Below the pieces are notes generated by a model. That model was not told where the DNA came from, ran no database searches, and saw only the letters and a program-made list of their open reading frames with translations. From assembly GCA_902825845.1 (NCBI GenBank), contig CADECM010000012.1:1-64000 (forward strand): a stretch of DNA of 64,000 nt, given 5' to 3'. Both the position numbers and the translations under genes were made by a program. Of this stretch, positions 43,171 through 50,998 are shown in pieces (position 1 is the first letter of the stretch; each line of letters begins with the position of its first letter). This DNA is from an uncultured beta proteobacterium (GTDB lineage Bacteria > Pseudomonadota > Gammaproteobacteria > Burkholderiales > SG8-41).

Positions 43171-44712
43171 TCACAACACGGTATCCAGCAACTTATACCG
43201 CAGCCAGTCGAAATCCTGCCCGGTTTCCACCACGCCACCCGGATCAAGCGTCACGGTGGCGGCAGGCGCGCCATAGCTTGCCTCCAGCGATTCCCGTCCG
43301 TCAAAAAGGTCACGGCGCGCCACGATATGCAGACTGCCCGTGCGCGACGGCCGCGCCGCCAGCAACAGTGCCGTCTGACGTCTGCCACCCTGGCTGGCGC
43401 CACTCTTGCGCAGGTAAATCAAAATCGCCGACTTTGAAATCAACTGTATGCCAACACGGTGCTGGCGGTGCTCGTCGCTCTTCACGCGCCGAATGATGCC
43501 GACTTCCCACACTGACGCCGTCTCCGTGCGCAAGGCCAGCAGGGTTCCCACGCGCAACCACTCACCCTTGCCGGCCGGGACGATCACGCCATAACCGCCC
43601 GGGCTCACATCCTCGGCGATCCATGCGTCGTGCGACAGCGTCGCGGAAAAATCCAGTCCCTCGCTCACCCCAGGCTCGATGACAGCCAGCACATTTTGAT
43701 AGCCGTGCGTCACCAGCAGACGCATCGCAGTGCGCCGCCGCACGGCGGATCGCGCCGGCATCTCCTTCGCCCAGTTCAACCCGAGATGCCGCAGCACACG
43801 CGTAACCGACGGCAAATCCGCCGTGGATCCCCAATCGACACTCCGCGGCAGCGTGTCTGCAACGCCGACTTCGGCGGCCTGCGCCTGTAGCGACTGCCAC
43901 ACGCCGCCGCCGTCGAAATAGCGGGTGGCGGCGCCCACCGGCACGGCGGACGAGAAGCGCAGCGGCGGCCGGGCGGCGTCCAGGTCAAAACAATAGTCAC
44001 AGCCGGGCCACGGCTGCGTTCCCAGACGATATCCGGGCGCGTGATGTCCCACTACGCGTTCGGCGATATCCTGCTCCAGTGGCGACAAGCCGCTCGGCGA
44101 AGCCGCCCAGAACATCATGGCGCGCAAAAACTCCAGTGCGTGGGAACTGGCCGCGCCGCCGTCCGCATACATGTCCAGAGGCTTGTCGACGGCACCCGCG
44201 GATTCAGCCAGACGGGCGCAAAGCGCCATGTCTGACCAGAACTCCGGGCGCAGCACGCCGTAGCGCATCAGCACCCAATGCATCTGCTGGCGTAGTGCAT
44301 GCGTTGCCCGCGCGGCCAGCAAGGACAGCCGCGGCTTGAATGTCTGGGGTACATCGCCGTTGTCCTGTGCCTGCCGCACGCAGGCGAGATACGCCGAACC
44401 AAGACTGTTCCAGAAATCGGTTACCACTTTCCAAATGCGCTTTTCCTGAACCAGTTCGTCCTGTGTGCGGGCGTGGTATGCGTGGCGAACCCGTTCCTGC
44501 GCCTTGCGCGTCGCCGCATCAATCTGGTCTATCACTTCGAAACGCCGATCGACCTTGTATGCGTCTGCCTCATTGACCGAATCCAGCCAGTAACAGGCAT
44601 CCTCCAGTGTCTTCAGCGGATCCCTGGCCGGAAAACCATCGATGATCCGCTTTAGCTCCCGGGCATTGGCCAGCGGATGGTCGACCTTGTCGCCTTTAAA
44701 CCAGTTCAGCAT
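43171..44712 (-). CDS. Large PilZ-like protein, paralogue C of three
   Basis: 513 residues, closest to B (same N-terminus, WFKGDKVDHPLAN). It is the best conserved as a PilZ protein: RTAMR (R327-R331) 37 residues before D-x-S-x-x-G (D368, S370, G373), followed by VIVPAGKGEWLRVGTL. The middle region is helical with RQQMHWVLMRYG and LSPLEQDIAERVV. It is the first of the three PilZ-like genes in the transcribed direction and lies 101 bp after the CBS gene. The start is set by homology with B; there is no good ribosome binding site and the frame is open to 44793. Confidence 0.82.
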   Translation of the reverse strand: MLNWFKGDKVDHPLANARELKRIIDGFPARDPLKTLEDACYWLDSVNEADAYKVDRRFEVIDQIDAATRKAQERVRHAYHARTQDELVQEKRIWKVVTDFWNSLGSAYLACVRQAQDNGDVPQTFKPRLSLLAARATHALRQQMHWVLMRYGVLRPEFWSDMALCARLAESAGAVDKPLDMYADGGAASSHALEFLRAMMFWAASPSGLSPLEQDIAERVVGHHAPGYRLGTQPWPGCDYCFDLDAARPPLRFSSAVPVGAATRYFDGGGVWQSLQAQAAEVGVADTLPRSVDWGSTADLPSVTRVLRHLGLNWAKEMPARSAVRRRTAMRLLVTHGYQNVLAVIEPGVSEGLDFSATLSHDAWIAEDVSPGGYGVIVPAGKGEWLRVGTLLALRTETASVWEVGIIRRVKSDEHRQHRVGIQLISKSAILIYLRKSGASQGGRRQTALLLAARPSRTGSLHIVARRDLFDGRESLEASYGAPAATVTLDPGGVVETGQDFDWLRYKLLDTVL

Positions 44713-44812
44713 GGGATGGGAAAATTCGACTCGCGGCAAGATTGGCGATGCCCGCGCATCCGGCTTGTGCACAACCGCGGCAGCGGCCGGCAAAGCGCCC
44801 GTGTCAGCCGGA

Positions 44813-45259
44813 TCAAACGTCTTCCTCCGGCCAGTGCTTGATGTAACGCTTGAGCAGGCGATTTTCGAAGCTTGCTTCCTTGATTACCGCCTTGGCAATA
44901 TCGTGGAATGAAATCACCCCCAGCAGTTTGCCATCCTCCCGCACCGGGACGTAGCGCACATGTTGCTGTGTCATGCGTTCGCGCAGGCTGTCGGCACTGT
45001 CCTCCAGCACGCATACCAGCGGCTCGCGCACCATGACCTCGCGCACCGGGAGATCGCCGAGGTTGCCGTGGCGCGCATCCAGTGCGCGCAGCACCTCGCG
45101 AAACGTCAGCATGCCCTGCATTTCGCCATCCGCCATAACCACCAGCGAGCCGATATCGTTCTTCACCATGGTGGCGACCGCATCCGACACCAGGCCGTCC
45201 GGCGCGATGCTGAAAATCGTATTGCCTTTGAGGCTGAGAATGTCGCGGATAATCATCAT
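44813..45259 (-). CDS. CBS-pair domain protein
   Basis: 148 residues: two CBS domains (about 8-60 and 72-130; VSDAVATMVKNDIGSLVVM and LRERMTQQHVRYVPVRE) and a short charged tail. CBS pairs bind adenosine nucleotides and regulate attached or partner proteins. It is upstream of the three PilZ-like genes and parallel to them. An ATGATG pair marks the start at 45259. Confidence 0.88.
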   Translation of the reverse strand: MMIIRDILSLKGNTIFSIAPDGLVSDAVATMVKNDIGSLVVMADGEMQGMLTFREVLRALDARHGNLGDLPVREVMVREPLVCVLEDSADSLRERMTQQHVRYVPVREDGKLLGVISFHDIAKAVIKEASFENRLLKRYIKHWPEEDV

Positions 45260-45331
45260 GCACCGCCCGGGTTGCGTTCGATTCGGGCTGATCTTAGCGC
45301 ACCCGACATACGCTGGAAAGGGCGAAAACGC

Positions 45332-45337
45332 TATAAT
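45332..45337 (+). promoter_or_regulatory. -10-like hexamer before the selenoprotein candidate
   Basis: A perfect TATAAT 24 nt before the ATG at 45362, in the 102-bp divergent region shared with the CBS gene. Confidence 0.45.
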
Positions 45338-45361
45338 CGGGCGACATCCAGCCACGAAAGC

Positions 45362-46006
45362 ATGCGCATGTCCCAACGTATACGCGGCATCACCGACACG
45401 GAAGCCACCGGGCCCACCAAAGATCTGTTCGATGCCAGCAATATTATGCTGGGCCGCACCGCCAATTTGCAGCGTATTTTGTCACACAGTCCAATGCTGG
45501 CACGCTGGTTTTTGCCGCTGGTGGCTGCGGTGCGCCAGCCCACTGCAGGCGCGGTATCCGACGTGCGCCTGCGCAACCTGTCGTGCCTGAAAACATCCAC
45601 CGTAAACAACTGCAACTACTGAACGCAGCATAATCGGGTGCTTGGTCAAGCACTGGGACTCACCGACGCGGAATTCGACGCGTTGCAATCTCCGGATTAT
45701 CTGTCCAGTCCGTTGTTCACTGACAAGGAAAAGTCGGTTATGGCGTGGTCGGAGGCCATGACGCTCAACACGGCCAAGCACGACGACAGCGTATGGAATG
45801 ATTTGCGCAAACATTGCAGCGACGCGGAAATCGTTGAAGTGTCGATGATGTGCGGCCTGTTCAACATGATCAACCGTCTTAACGACTCCTTCCGCACCGA
45901 GCTCGAATCGGAGGAATACAACAAGCGCCAGCACGGCGCGGTGGGCGTCACCGCAAAAGCGCTTGAAGACTACGCCTGCCGCATCTGTCAGCAGCGAAAT
46001 CCGTAG
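45362..46006 (+). CDS. AhpD-like/carboxymuconolactone decarboxylase family selenoprotein (in-frame TGA as Sec87)
   Basis: One reading frame of 215 codons interrupted by a single TGA at 45620-45622. Up to it: LRNLSCLKTSTVNNCNY; after it, without frameshift: TQHNRVLGQALGLT and a full CMD-type C-terminal half (DAEIVEVSMMCGLFNMINRL). Relatives have CxYCxxH here, so the TGA replaces the second cysteine (C84, Sec87, H90). A SECIS-like hairpin follows. A CxxC/CxxU pair would reduce peroxide or act as a thiol oxidoreductase. Alternative readings: a recent nonsense mutation or sequencing error, or two separate ORFs with the second starting at GTG 45638. selA/B/C/D are not in the window, so genome context must decide. 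Confidence 0.75.
45636..45656 (+). promoter_or_regulatory. SECIS-like hairpin downstream of the in-frame TGA
   Basis: A 6-bp stem GTGCTT/AAGCAC (45638-45643 and 45648-45653) closes a GGTC tetraloop (45644-45647). The loop starts 21 nt after the TGA, in the range that SelB needs. The E. coli fdhF SECIS likewise presents GGUC between two GC pairs about 18 nt after UGA. It also encodes protein here, so its pairing is noteworthy. Confidence 0.65.
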
Positions 46007-46025
46007 GTCATCTAAAATAAAACAT

Positions 46026-46043
46026 AATAAAAACAATAACTTA
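46026..46043 (-). repeat. AT-rich junction motif, copy 9
   Basis: On the minus strand TAAGTTATTGTTTTTATT, filling most of the 43-bp gap between the selenoprotein candidate and the converging CoA-transferase. Confidence 0.6.
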
Positions 46044-46049
46044 TATAGC

Positions 46050-47252
46050 TCAAATCACACCACTCTCACGCAACCGCTGCTGTTGTGCCGCGCCGTAGCC
46101 CAACTCACTCAGCACGTCGCCGGTATGTTCGCCGAGTCGCGGCCCGAGCCAGCGCGTGCCGCCGGGTGTCTCGGTCAATTTCGGCGTAACCGCCGGGATG
46201 CGCATGGGTCTGCCGTCGGGCAGTTTCCACTGCTCGATCATCTTGCGCGCCTTGTAGTGCATGTCGTTGACGATATCTTCGGGATCGTAGACGCGGCCTG
46301 AGGGAATTTCCGCAGCTTCGAGCGCCTTCAGCACATCAGCCATGTCGTGCCGGCGCGTCCATGTTTCGATGGCCTGATCCAGTTCCTGAGTGCGCGGCAC
46401 GCGTCCGTTGTTGGTGGCCAGCGCCGGGTCGTCGGCGAGATCGGGCCGGCCTGCGCAGTGCATCATGCGCTTGAAGATGGCGTCGTTGTTGGCGCCGATG
46501 ATCACGTATTTGCCGTCGCGCGTGGCGTAGGTATTGGACGGCGTAATACCCGGCAGCGCGTTGCCGGCGCGCTCACGCTTGAATCCCAGCACATCAAATT
46601 CCGGGATGAAGCTCTCCATCATGTTGAAGACCGATTCATAGAGCGCGACATCGACGATTTGCCCCTTGCCGCCATTCGCGGTGCGGTGATGCAACGCCAT
46701 CATGGCGCCGATCACCCCGTGCAGCGCGGCAATGCCGTCGCCGATTGAAATGCCCATGCGCACCGGCGGCTGCTCGGGATAGCCCGTCACGTACCGCATG
46801 CCGCTCATCGCCTCCGCCACGACGCCAAATCCAGGCCGGTCGCGATAGGGCCCGTCCTGGCCGTAGCCGGACAACCGCACCATGATCAGTCCGGGATTGA
46901 TCTCGGAAAGTTGCTGCCAGCCGATGTTCCATTTTTCCAGCGCGCCTGGGCGGAAATTTTCCACTACGATATCGGCATCGCGGACGAGTTGCCGCACGAT
47001 CTCCTGCCCCTCGGGCGCGCGCAGATTCACCGTCACGGATTTCTTGTTGCGCGCCTGCACGTACCACCACAGCGAGGTGCCTTCGTACATTTTTCGCCAC
47101 TGCCGCAACTGATCGCCGCCATCGGGCGACTCGATCTTGATCACCTCGGCGCCGAACTCGGCCAGCATGCGCGCGCAAAAAGGGCCTGCGATCAGCGTCC
47201 CCAGTTCAATTACTTTGATGCCGGCCAGCGGCCCCATGTTTGTTTCAGTCAT
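46050..47252 (-). CDS. CaiB/BaiF class III CoA-transferase
   Basis: A 400-residue class III transferase with IKVIELGTLIAGPF, NKKSVTVNLRAP, VENFRPGALE and the lid segment ALPGITPSNTYAT. The usual catalytic aspartate position is glycine (G143 in PGFGVVAEAMSG, with E147 in the Q position), a variant shared by many succinyl/itaconyl-type members. It probably transfers CoA to a dicarboxylic acid. An AGGAGG is placed before the ATG. It is convergent with the selenoprotein gene. Confidence 0.92.
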   Translation of the reverse strand: MTETNMGPLAGIKVIELGTLIAGPFCARMLAEFGAEVIKIESPDGGDQLRQWRKMYEGTSLWWYVQARNKKSVTVNLRAPEGQEIVRQLVRDADIVVENFRPGALEKWNIGWQQLSEINPGLIMVRLSGYGQDGPYRDRPGFGVVAEAMSGMRYVTGYPEQPPVRMGISIGDGIAALHGVIGAMMALHHRTANGGKGQIVDVALYESVFNMMESFIPEFDVLGFKRERAGNALPGITPSNTYATRDGKYVIIGANNDAIFKRMMHCAGRPDLADDPALATNNGRVPRTQELDQAIETWTRRHDMADVLKALEAAEIPSGRVYDPEDIVNDMHYKARKMIEQWKLPDGRPMRIPAVTPKLTETPGGTRWLGPRLGEHTGDVLSELGYGAAQQQRLRESGVI

Positions 47253-47313
47253 CCCATCCTCCTCATGCCTCGTGGAGTTTAAGCGACCGCTTACGCCAGG
47301 GGAAGCAAGGCAC

Positions 47314-47319
47314 TACAAT
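47314..47319 (+). promoter_or_regulatory. -10-like hexamer directly before the Mrr-like gene
   Basis: TACAAT ends 9 nt before the ATG at 47329. No ribosome binding site intervenes. Confidence 0.3.
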
Positions 47320-47328
47320 GTCGCCCTC

Positions 47329-47880
47329 ATGGCCGAATCCCGCACTCTTTTTTCCATTCTGCTCCGGCAACCGTGGTGGGTCGCGGCGCTGGCCGGTCTC
47401 GCCCTGTTTGGCATCGCGCAGCTGGCGTTTCCGCCGGTCGCGCCGTTCGTGGCGTTGCCGTTCCTGGTAATCGCGCTCTATGTGGGCTACCGTCAAATGC
47501 GCACGGTATCGCGCGGCCAGATTGAACAACGCCTTGAGGCGGTACGCGAATTGTCTTGGGATCGCTTCAGCAGCGTCGTATCCGAAGCCTACGTGCGCCA
47601 GGGCTACCAGGTGGCGCTCGCCGACAATCCCGCCTGTGATTTCACGCTTACCCGGAATGGCCGCATCACCCTGCTGCAGTGCCGCCGCTGGAAAGCCAGT
47701 CAATACGGCGTCGCCCCGCTGCAGGCATTGGCGGGCGCGGTCGCGGCAAAGGACGCCTATAACGCCATCTGTATCACCGCGGGAAACTTCTCGCCGCAGG
47801 CGCTGGCGTTCGCCGCTGGCAAGCCCATCACGCTGGTCAGCGGCAGTGAACTTGCGATACTGGTGGGCAAACTCCGTTAG
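47329..47880 (+). CDS. Mrr-like endonuclease-fold membrane protein
   Basis: 183 residues. Two N-terminal membrane helices (about 12-60) are followed by a restriction-endonuclease-like Mrr_cat domain: SWDRFSSVVSEAYVRQGYQV, then D in ACDFTL, and QCRRWKA where the canonical Q/E-x-K would be QCKRW. The lysine is arginine, so nuclease activity is uncertain. It is not next to a methylase, and therefore is not an ordinary restriction system. It is divergent to the CoA-transferase across 76 bp. Confidence 0.82.
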   Translation: MAESRTLFSILLRQPWWVAALAGLALFGIAQLAFPPVAPFVALPFLVIALYVGYRQMRTVSRGQIEQRLEAVRELSWDRFSSVVSEAYVRQGYQVALADNPACDFTLTRNGRITLLQCRRWKASQYGVAPLQALAGAVAAKDAYNAICITAGNFSPQALAFAAGKPITLVSGSELAILVGKLR

Positions 47881-47906
47881 CGTCCGCTACACCGGCACCC
47901 GGAGAA

Positions 47907-49118
47907 TCAGGTGTTTCCCAGAAATGGCGTGACCTTGCGTTTGTAGCCGGTGAGCGCCTCGGTAATGCGGTAGCGCGTCGGAAACGGAAACGAAATGTGT
48001 TTCTGTACCAGCGCATCGCGCACGTATTTTTCGATCGGCATGCCCTGCACCACGCCCATGCCACCGAATAGCTCCATGCCCTGCTCGGTAAGCCGCTGCA
48101 CCGCCGATCCCGCAAAAGCCGTCGCCATCCACTCATACGGTTGCCACTCGGCGCTGCCGTCGGCAAACGCTTGCGGATGGTCTTTCGCCCACGCTGCGGT
48201 CCAGATCAGCCGTCGCGCCGCCTCCAGATTGGTCGCCATGTCGGCGATGTACAGGCCCACCGCCTGGTGCTGAATGATGGGCTTGCCGCCCGACACGCGC
48301 TGTTGCGTGTATTGAATCGTCTCTTCCAGCGCCGCGCGGCCGAGACCCAAGGTCAGCGCGGCAATGGTGACATGGGTACCGATATCCGTGCGTCCCGGCG
48401 GATTGGGCGGCAAAATGCGGCCCTTGGGCACGCGCACGCCATCAAAGAAAATTTCCGCATTGTCGCCAACGCGGCGCCCGATTTTCGACATCGGGTGGCG
48501 CACCAGACCCGGCGAATCGCCTTCGACCAGGAACGGCTTGGGTCCGGCCTCCGTCTGCGCCATCACGACCAGCAGCTTGGCCAGATAACCCACGGTCTGA
48601 AAATTCTTGGCGCCGTTGATAATCCAGGAACCGTCGGGCTGTTCCACCGCGCGCGTCTTGAAGCGCACGTTGGGCGGCGTCTCAGTGTAGTAGTCGAAAC
48701 CCAGATCCGTATCGGGCTCGTGAATGGCGACGGTGGTGAAATACAGATCGTCGCTGACAAATTTCGGCAGGAAGTAATCGCGCTGCGCCTGCGTCATGCG
48801 TGCTTCAAACCAGTCGCGCGCGCGGCGCGCGGTCAGCATGAAATAGTAGGCCGTGCCGATGTCGGCGGCGGCCAGCTCCTCCGCGATCAGGCACGCCGTA
48901 AGATGATCGGATGCGCCGGCGCCGCCATTTTCCTCTTTCAGCGCAAAGGTGCGGAATCCCAACTTGGATCCCTTTTTCAACACCTCCCACGGAATACGTT
49001 CTTCCCAGTTCGGTTTCTTGTCGAGCTCCAGCGCGATGGGTTTGATCTCGTTCTGTGCAAACTCCCGCGCCAGTTGTTGATACGCCCGCTGTTCATCGTT
49101 CAGTCGTATGTCGAACAT
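47907..49118 (-). CDS. Acyl-CoA dehydrogenase family protein
   Basis: 403 residues. It starts with the family helix NDEQRAYQQLAREFAQNEI; the FAD and substrate segments are AIHEPDTDLGFD, INGAKNFQTVGYLA and RVGDNAEIFFDGVRVP. The C-terminal GGMGVVQGMPIEKYVRDA lacks the usual YEGT, so the catalytic base is not evident, as in caffeyl- or bile acid-type enzymes. It is not paired with a second subunit. The ATG has GAGG upstream. Probably oxidation of an unusual acyl-CoA. Confidence 0.9.
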   Translation of the reverse strand: MFDIRLNDEQRAYQQLAREFAQNEIKPIALELDKKPNWEERIPWEVLKKGSKLGFRTFALKEENGGAGASDHLTACLIAEELAAADIGTAYYFMLTARRARDWFEARMTQAQRDYFLPKFVSDDLYFTTVAIHEPDTDLGFDYYTETPPNVRFKTRAVEQPDGSWIINGAKNFQTVGYLAKLLVVMAQTEAGPKPFLVEGDSPGLVRHPMSKIGRRVGDNAEIFFDGVRVPKGRILPPNPPGRTDIGTHVTIAALTLGLGRAALEETIQYTQQRVSGGKPIIQHQAVGLYIADMATNLEAARRLIWTAAWAKDHPQAFADGSAEWQPYEWMATAFAGSAVQRLTEQGMELFGGMGVVQGMPIEKYVRDALVQKHISFPFPTRYRITEALTGYKRKVTPFLGNT

Positions 49119-49154
49119 GTTTGCCTCGCGTGGTGTTGCCGGTGGTGCGCCCTG

Positions 49155-50261
49155 TCAGATGAACAGCGTCAGCACCCCCGTGTAGCCGTATAGACGGTTG
49201 TGCGAGATTTCGCCATTGCAGAAAAAGCCCACCAGCGGAATGTCGCCAAACACATCCTTGATCATCTTCAGTTCGCCCTTGCCCTTGCCGAACAGCGCTT
49301 CGCCGCGACCCAGGCACGAGTAATACACGCCGGCCTTGGGGCGGCTGTACAAGCCCTGCTGGATACTTTCCAGCATGCGCGCCATGTCGTCGCGCGCGGT
49401 CCTCGCATCGCGGCGGCAGAACATCAGGCTGTCGCCTTTTTTCAGATAGTCGCCGATGGCGATGAGTTTGCTCTGCGTGTCGATGCCAACCAGGTTTCGC
49501 GCAAGGTAGTCACCGGTGTCACTGCCGGGAACGGAGATGCCGGCGAAGATATGTCCGCCAACGCGGTTCAGGTCGCCGGCGAGTTTTTCGCCGATGTCTT
49601 CAAGGAAAACATCAAACGCCGGCTTGCCATCGAGGCTGATCAGCACATTGCGCTGGCAACCGGTCACCGCGCGCGTGGGGCCGATGGGCGAACACCCCTG
49701 CGTGAGGCGCGTGGCGATGATCACGTTGTCCGAAAATGCCACGCCTGAAATGCCTTCTTCGGCCACGCTGTCGGCCAGTTGCCGGTTGCGATTGCGCGCA
49801 CTCACCAGACCGCCAACCAGAAAACCGCTTTCCACGCGTTTGGCGAGCGCCGCGACCACCTTGTCGATCTTCTCGGTTCCCGGGTCGGCGTGCACGATGG
49901 CAAAGTTCGGCGCGGCACCGCCGCATTCCAGCGCAATCTTTGCCGCGTCCTTGTCGGTGGCGACACCGGAAAAAACCCGAAAACTGTCCGCGTCAAAATC
50001 TCCGATCATGGCGGCGATTGCGGGCTGGTCGATATATTCCGTGCCGCTGGCACAAACACCGATGCCCGTCGACCCCACCCAATGTTCGATGCCGGTACGC
50101 TCGCGAAACAACTGCACGATGGCTTCATAGTGATCGCCAATCAGGTCGGTCACATACAAAAACCCCAGCGTTCCGGCGCCACTGCCCAATTGGCGCAGAC
50201 AATCCTCGGCGGCTGCCCGCCAATCCGCCGCAGCTGCCTGTCCCGCACGAAAGTCACTCAT
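49155..50261 (-). CDS. FIST-domain signal transduction protein
   Basis: 368 residues with FIST_N (residues 1-200) and FIST_C (210-350) domains: VGSTGIGVCASGTEY, VGGLVSARN, GCSPIGPTRAVT and the final VGFFCNGEISHNRLYGYTGVL are characteristic. FIST domains are thought to bind small ligands such as amino acids; the protein is soluble. It is followed in the same direction by the acyl-CoA dehydrogenase gene 36 nt later. The ATG at 50261 has GAGG 6 nt upstream. Confidence 0.9.
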   Translation of the reverse strand: MSDFRAGQAAAADWRAAAEDCLRQLGSGAGTLGFLYVTDLIGDHYEAIVQLFRERTGIEHWVGSTGIGVCASGTEYIDQPAIAAMIGDFDADSFRVFSGVATDKDAAKIALECGGAAPNFAIVHADPGTEKIDKVVAALAKRVESGFLVGGLVSARNRNRQLADSVAEEGISGVAFSDNVIIATRLTQGCSPIGPTRAVTGCQRNVLISLDGKPAFDVFLEDIGEKLAGDLNRVGGHIFAGISVPGSDTGDYLARNLVGIDTQSKLIAIGDYLKKGDSLMFCRRDARTARDDMARMLESIQQGLYSRPKAGVYYSCLGRGEALFGKGKGELKMIKDVFGDIPLVGFFCNGEISHNRLYGYTGVLTLFI

Positions 50262-50584
50262 CATTGGCCTCAATTTGCATCTGCTTCACGCGCCGCAGAT
50301 TATTCATAATTTATTGATTTTAAACAACTTTTTTAAGGATCGACCGAACGTCGTGCCACGCCAATGCGTTGCGCATTCGCCACAACCGTGAATTGGTGCA
50401 CGGATTGCCCGCAGTCACCATGGTTTTTTTCATTTAGAATCAACAACACGACCCAGGCAACCTAAAGTTTTTTGTGAGGAATCCGCTCAGCGCGGATTCT
50501 CGATAATCCGGAGCGCCTTGCCTTTATGCGCCTTCCGAATTCCGGCAAAAGATACCACCTTATCATCCAACGAGTGGTGCAACT
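50262..50584. other. 323-bp divergent intergenic region
   Basis: Holds AT-rich motif copy 10 (50306-50330) and a hairpin GAATCCGC/GCGGATTC (50479-50499). I see no small ORF of quality. Promoters for the leftward FIST gene and the rightward PilG-like gene must lie here, but I cannot assign them. Confidence 0.6.
50306..50330 (+). repeat. AT-rich junction motif, copy 10
   Basis: Reads ATAATTTATTGATTTTAAAC; 45 bp upstream of the FIST gene start. Confidence 0.5.
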
Positions 50585-50998
50585 TTGACTGATCCCGTGC
50601 CCCGTCCTGCCGGCCCCGCGCCCAAGCGCGTGCTGGTGGTCGACGACAGTGAAACCATACGCCGCAGCGCCGAGATATTCTTGCGCCTGACCGGACTCGA
50701 GGTCATCCTCTCGCCCGACGGATTCGATGCCCTGTCGAAGATGGTCGACTTCAGCCCCAATCTGGTGCTGGTGGACGTGATGATGCCCAAGCTCGACGGC
50801 TACCAGTTCTGCCAGATCGTCAAGCAGCATCCGGCGTTTGAGCATATTCCGGTGATCATGCTGTCGAGCAAGGATGGCGTATTCGACCGCGCGCGCGGGC
50901 GTATTGCCGGTTCCGACGAGTATTTGACAAAACCGTTCACCCGCGATGGACTGCTTGGCGCGGTCAATGCGCACCTGAAACCGGCGGGCGCCGCATGA
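50585..50998 (+). CDS. PilG-like CheY-type response regulator
   Basis: 137 residues, a receiver domain with acidic pocket D20/D21, phospho-acceptor D64 in LVLVDVMMPKLDGYQFC, and K in YLTKPF. Very close to PilG of twitching motility, including IPVIMLSSKDGVFDRARGRIAGSDEYLTKPF-like parts. It starts with TTG. The stop overlaps the next gene by 4 nt (ATGA), so they are coupled. Confidence 0.9.
   Translation: MTDPVPRPAGPAPKRVLVVDDSETIRRSAEIFLRLTGLEVILSPDGFDALSKMVDFSPNLVLVDVMMPKLDGYQFCQIVKQHPAFEHIPVIMLSSKDGVFDRARGRIAGSDEYLTKPFTRDGLLGAVNAHLKPAGAA

Noticed and set aside
45638-46006. Separate CMD-domain gene starting at GTG
   Set aside because: It lacks the first half of the domain and the first active-site cysteine, has no ribosome binding site, and is in the same frame as the upstream half; the selenoprotein reading explains both parts.
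50479-50499. GAATCCGC hairpin as a terminator
   Set aside because: No T run on either strand and no gene ends nearby; it may be chance.
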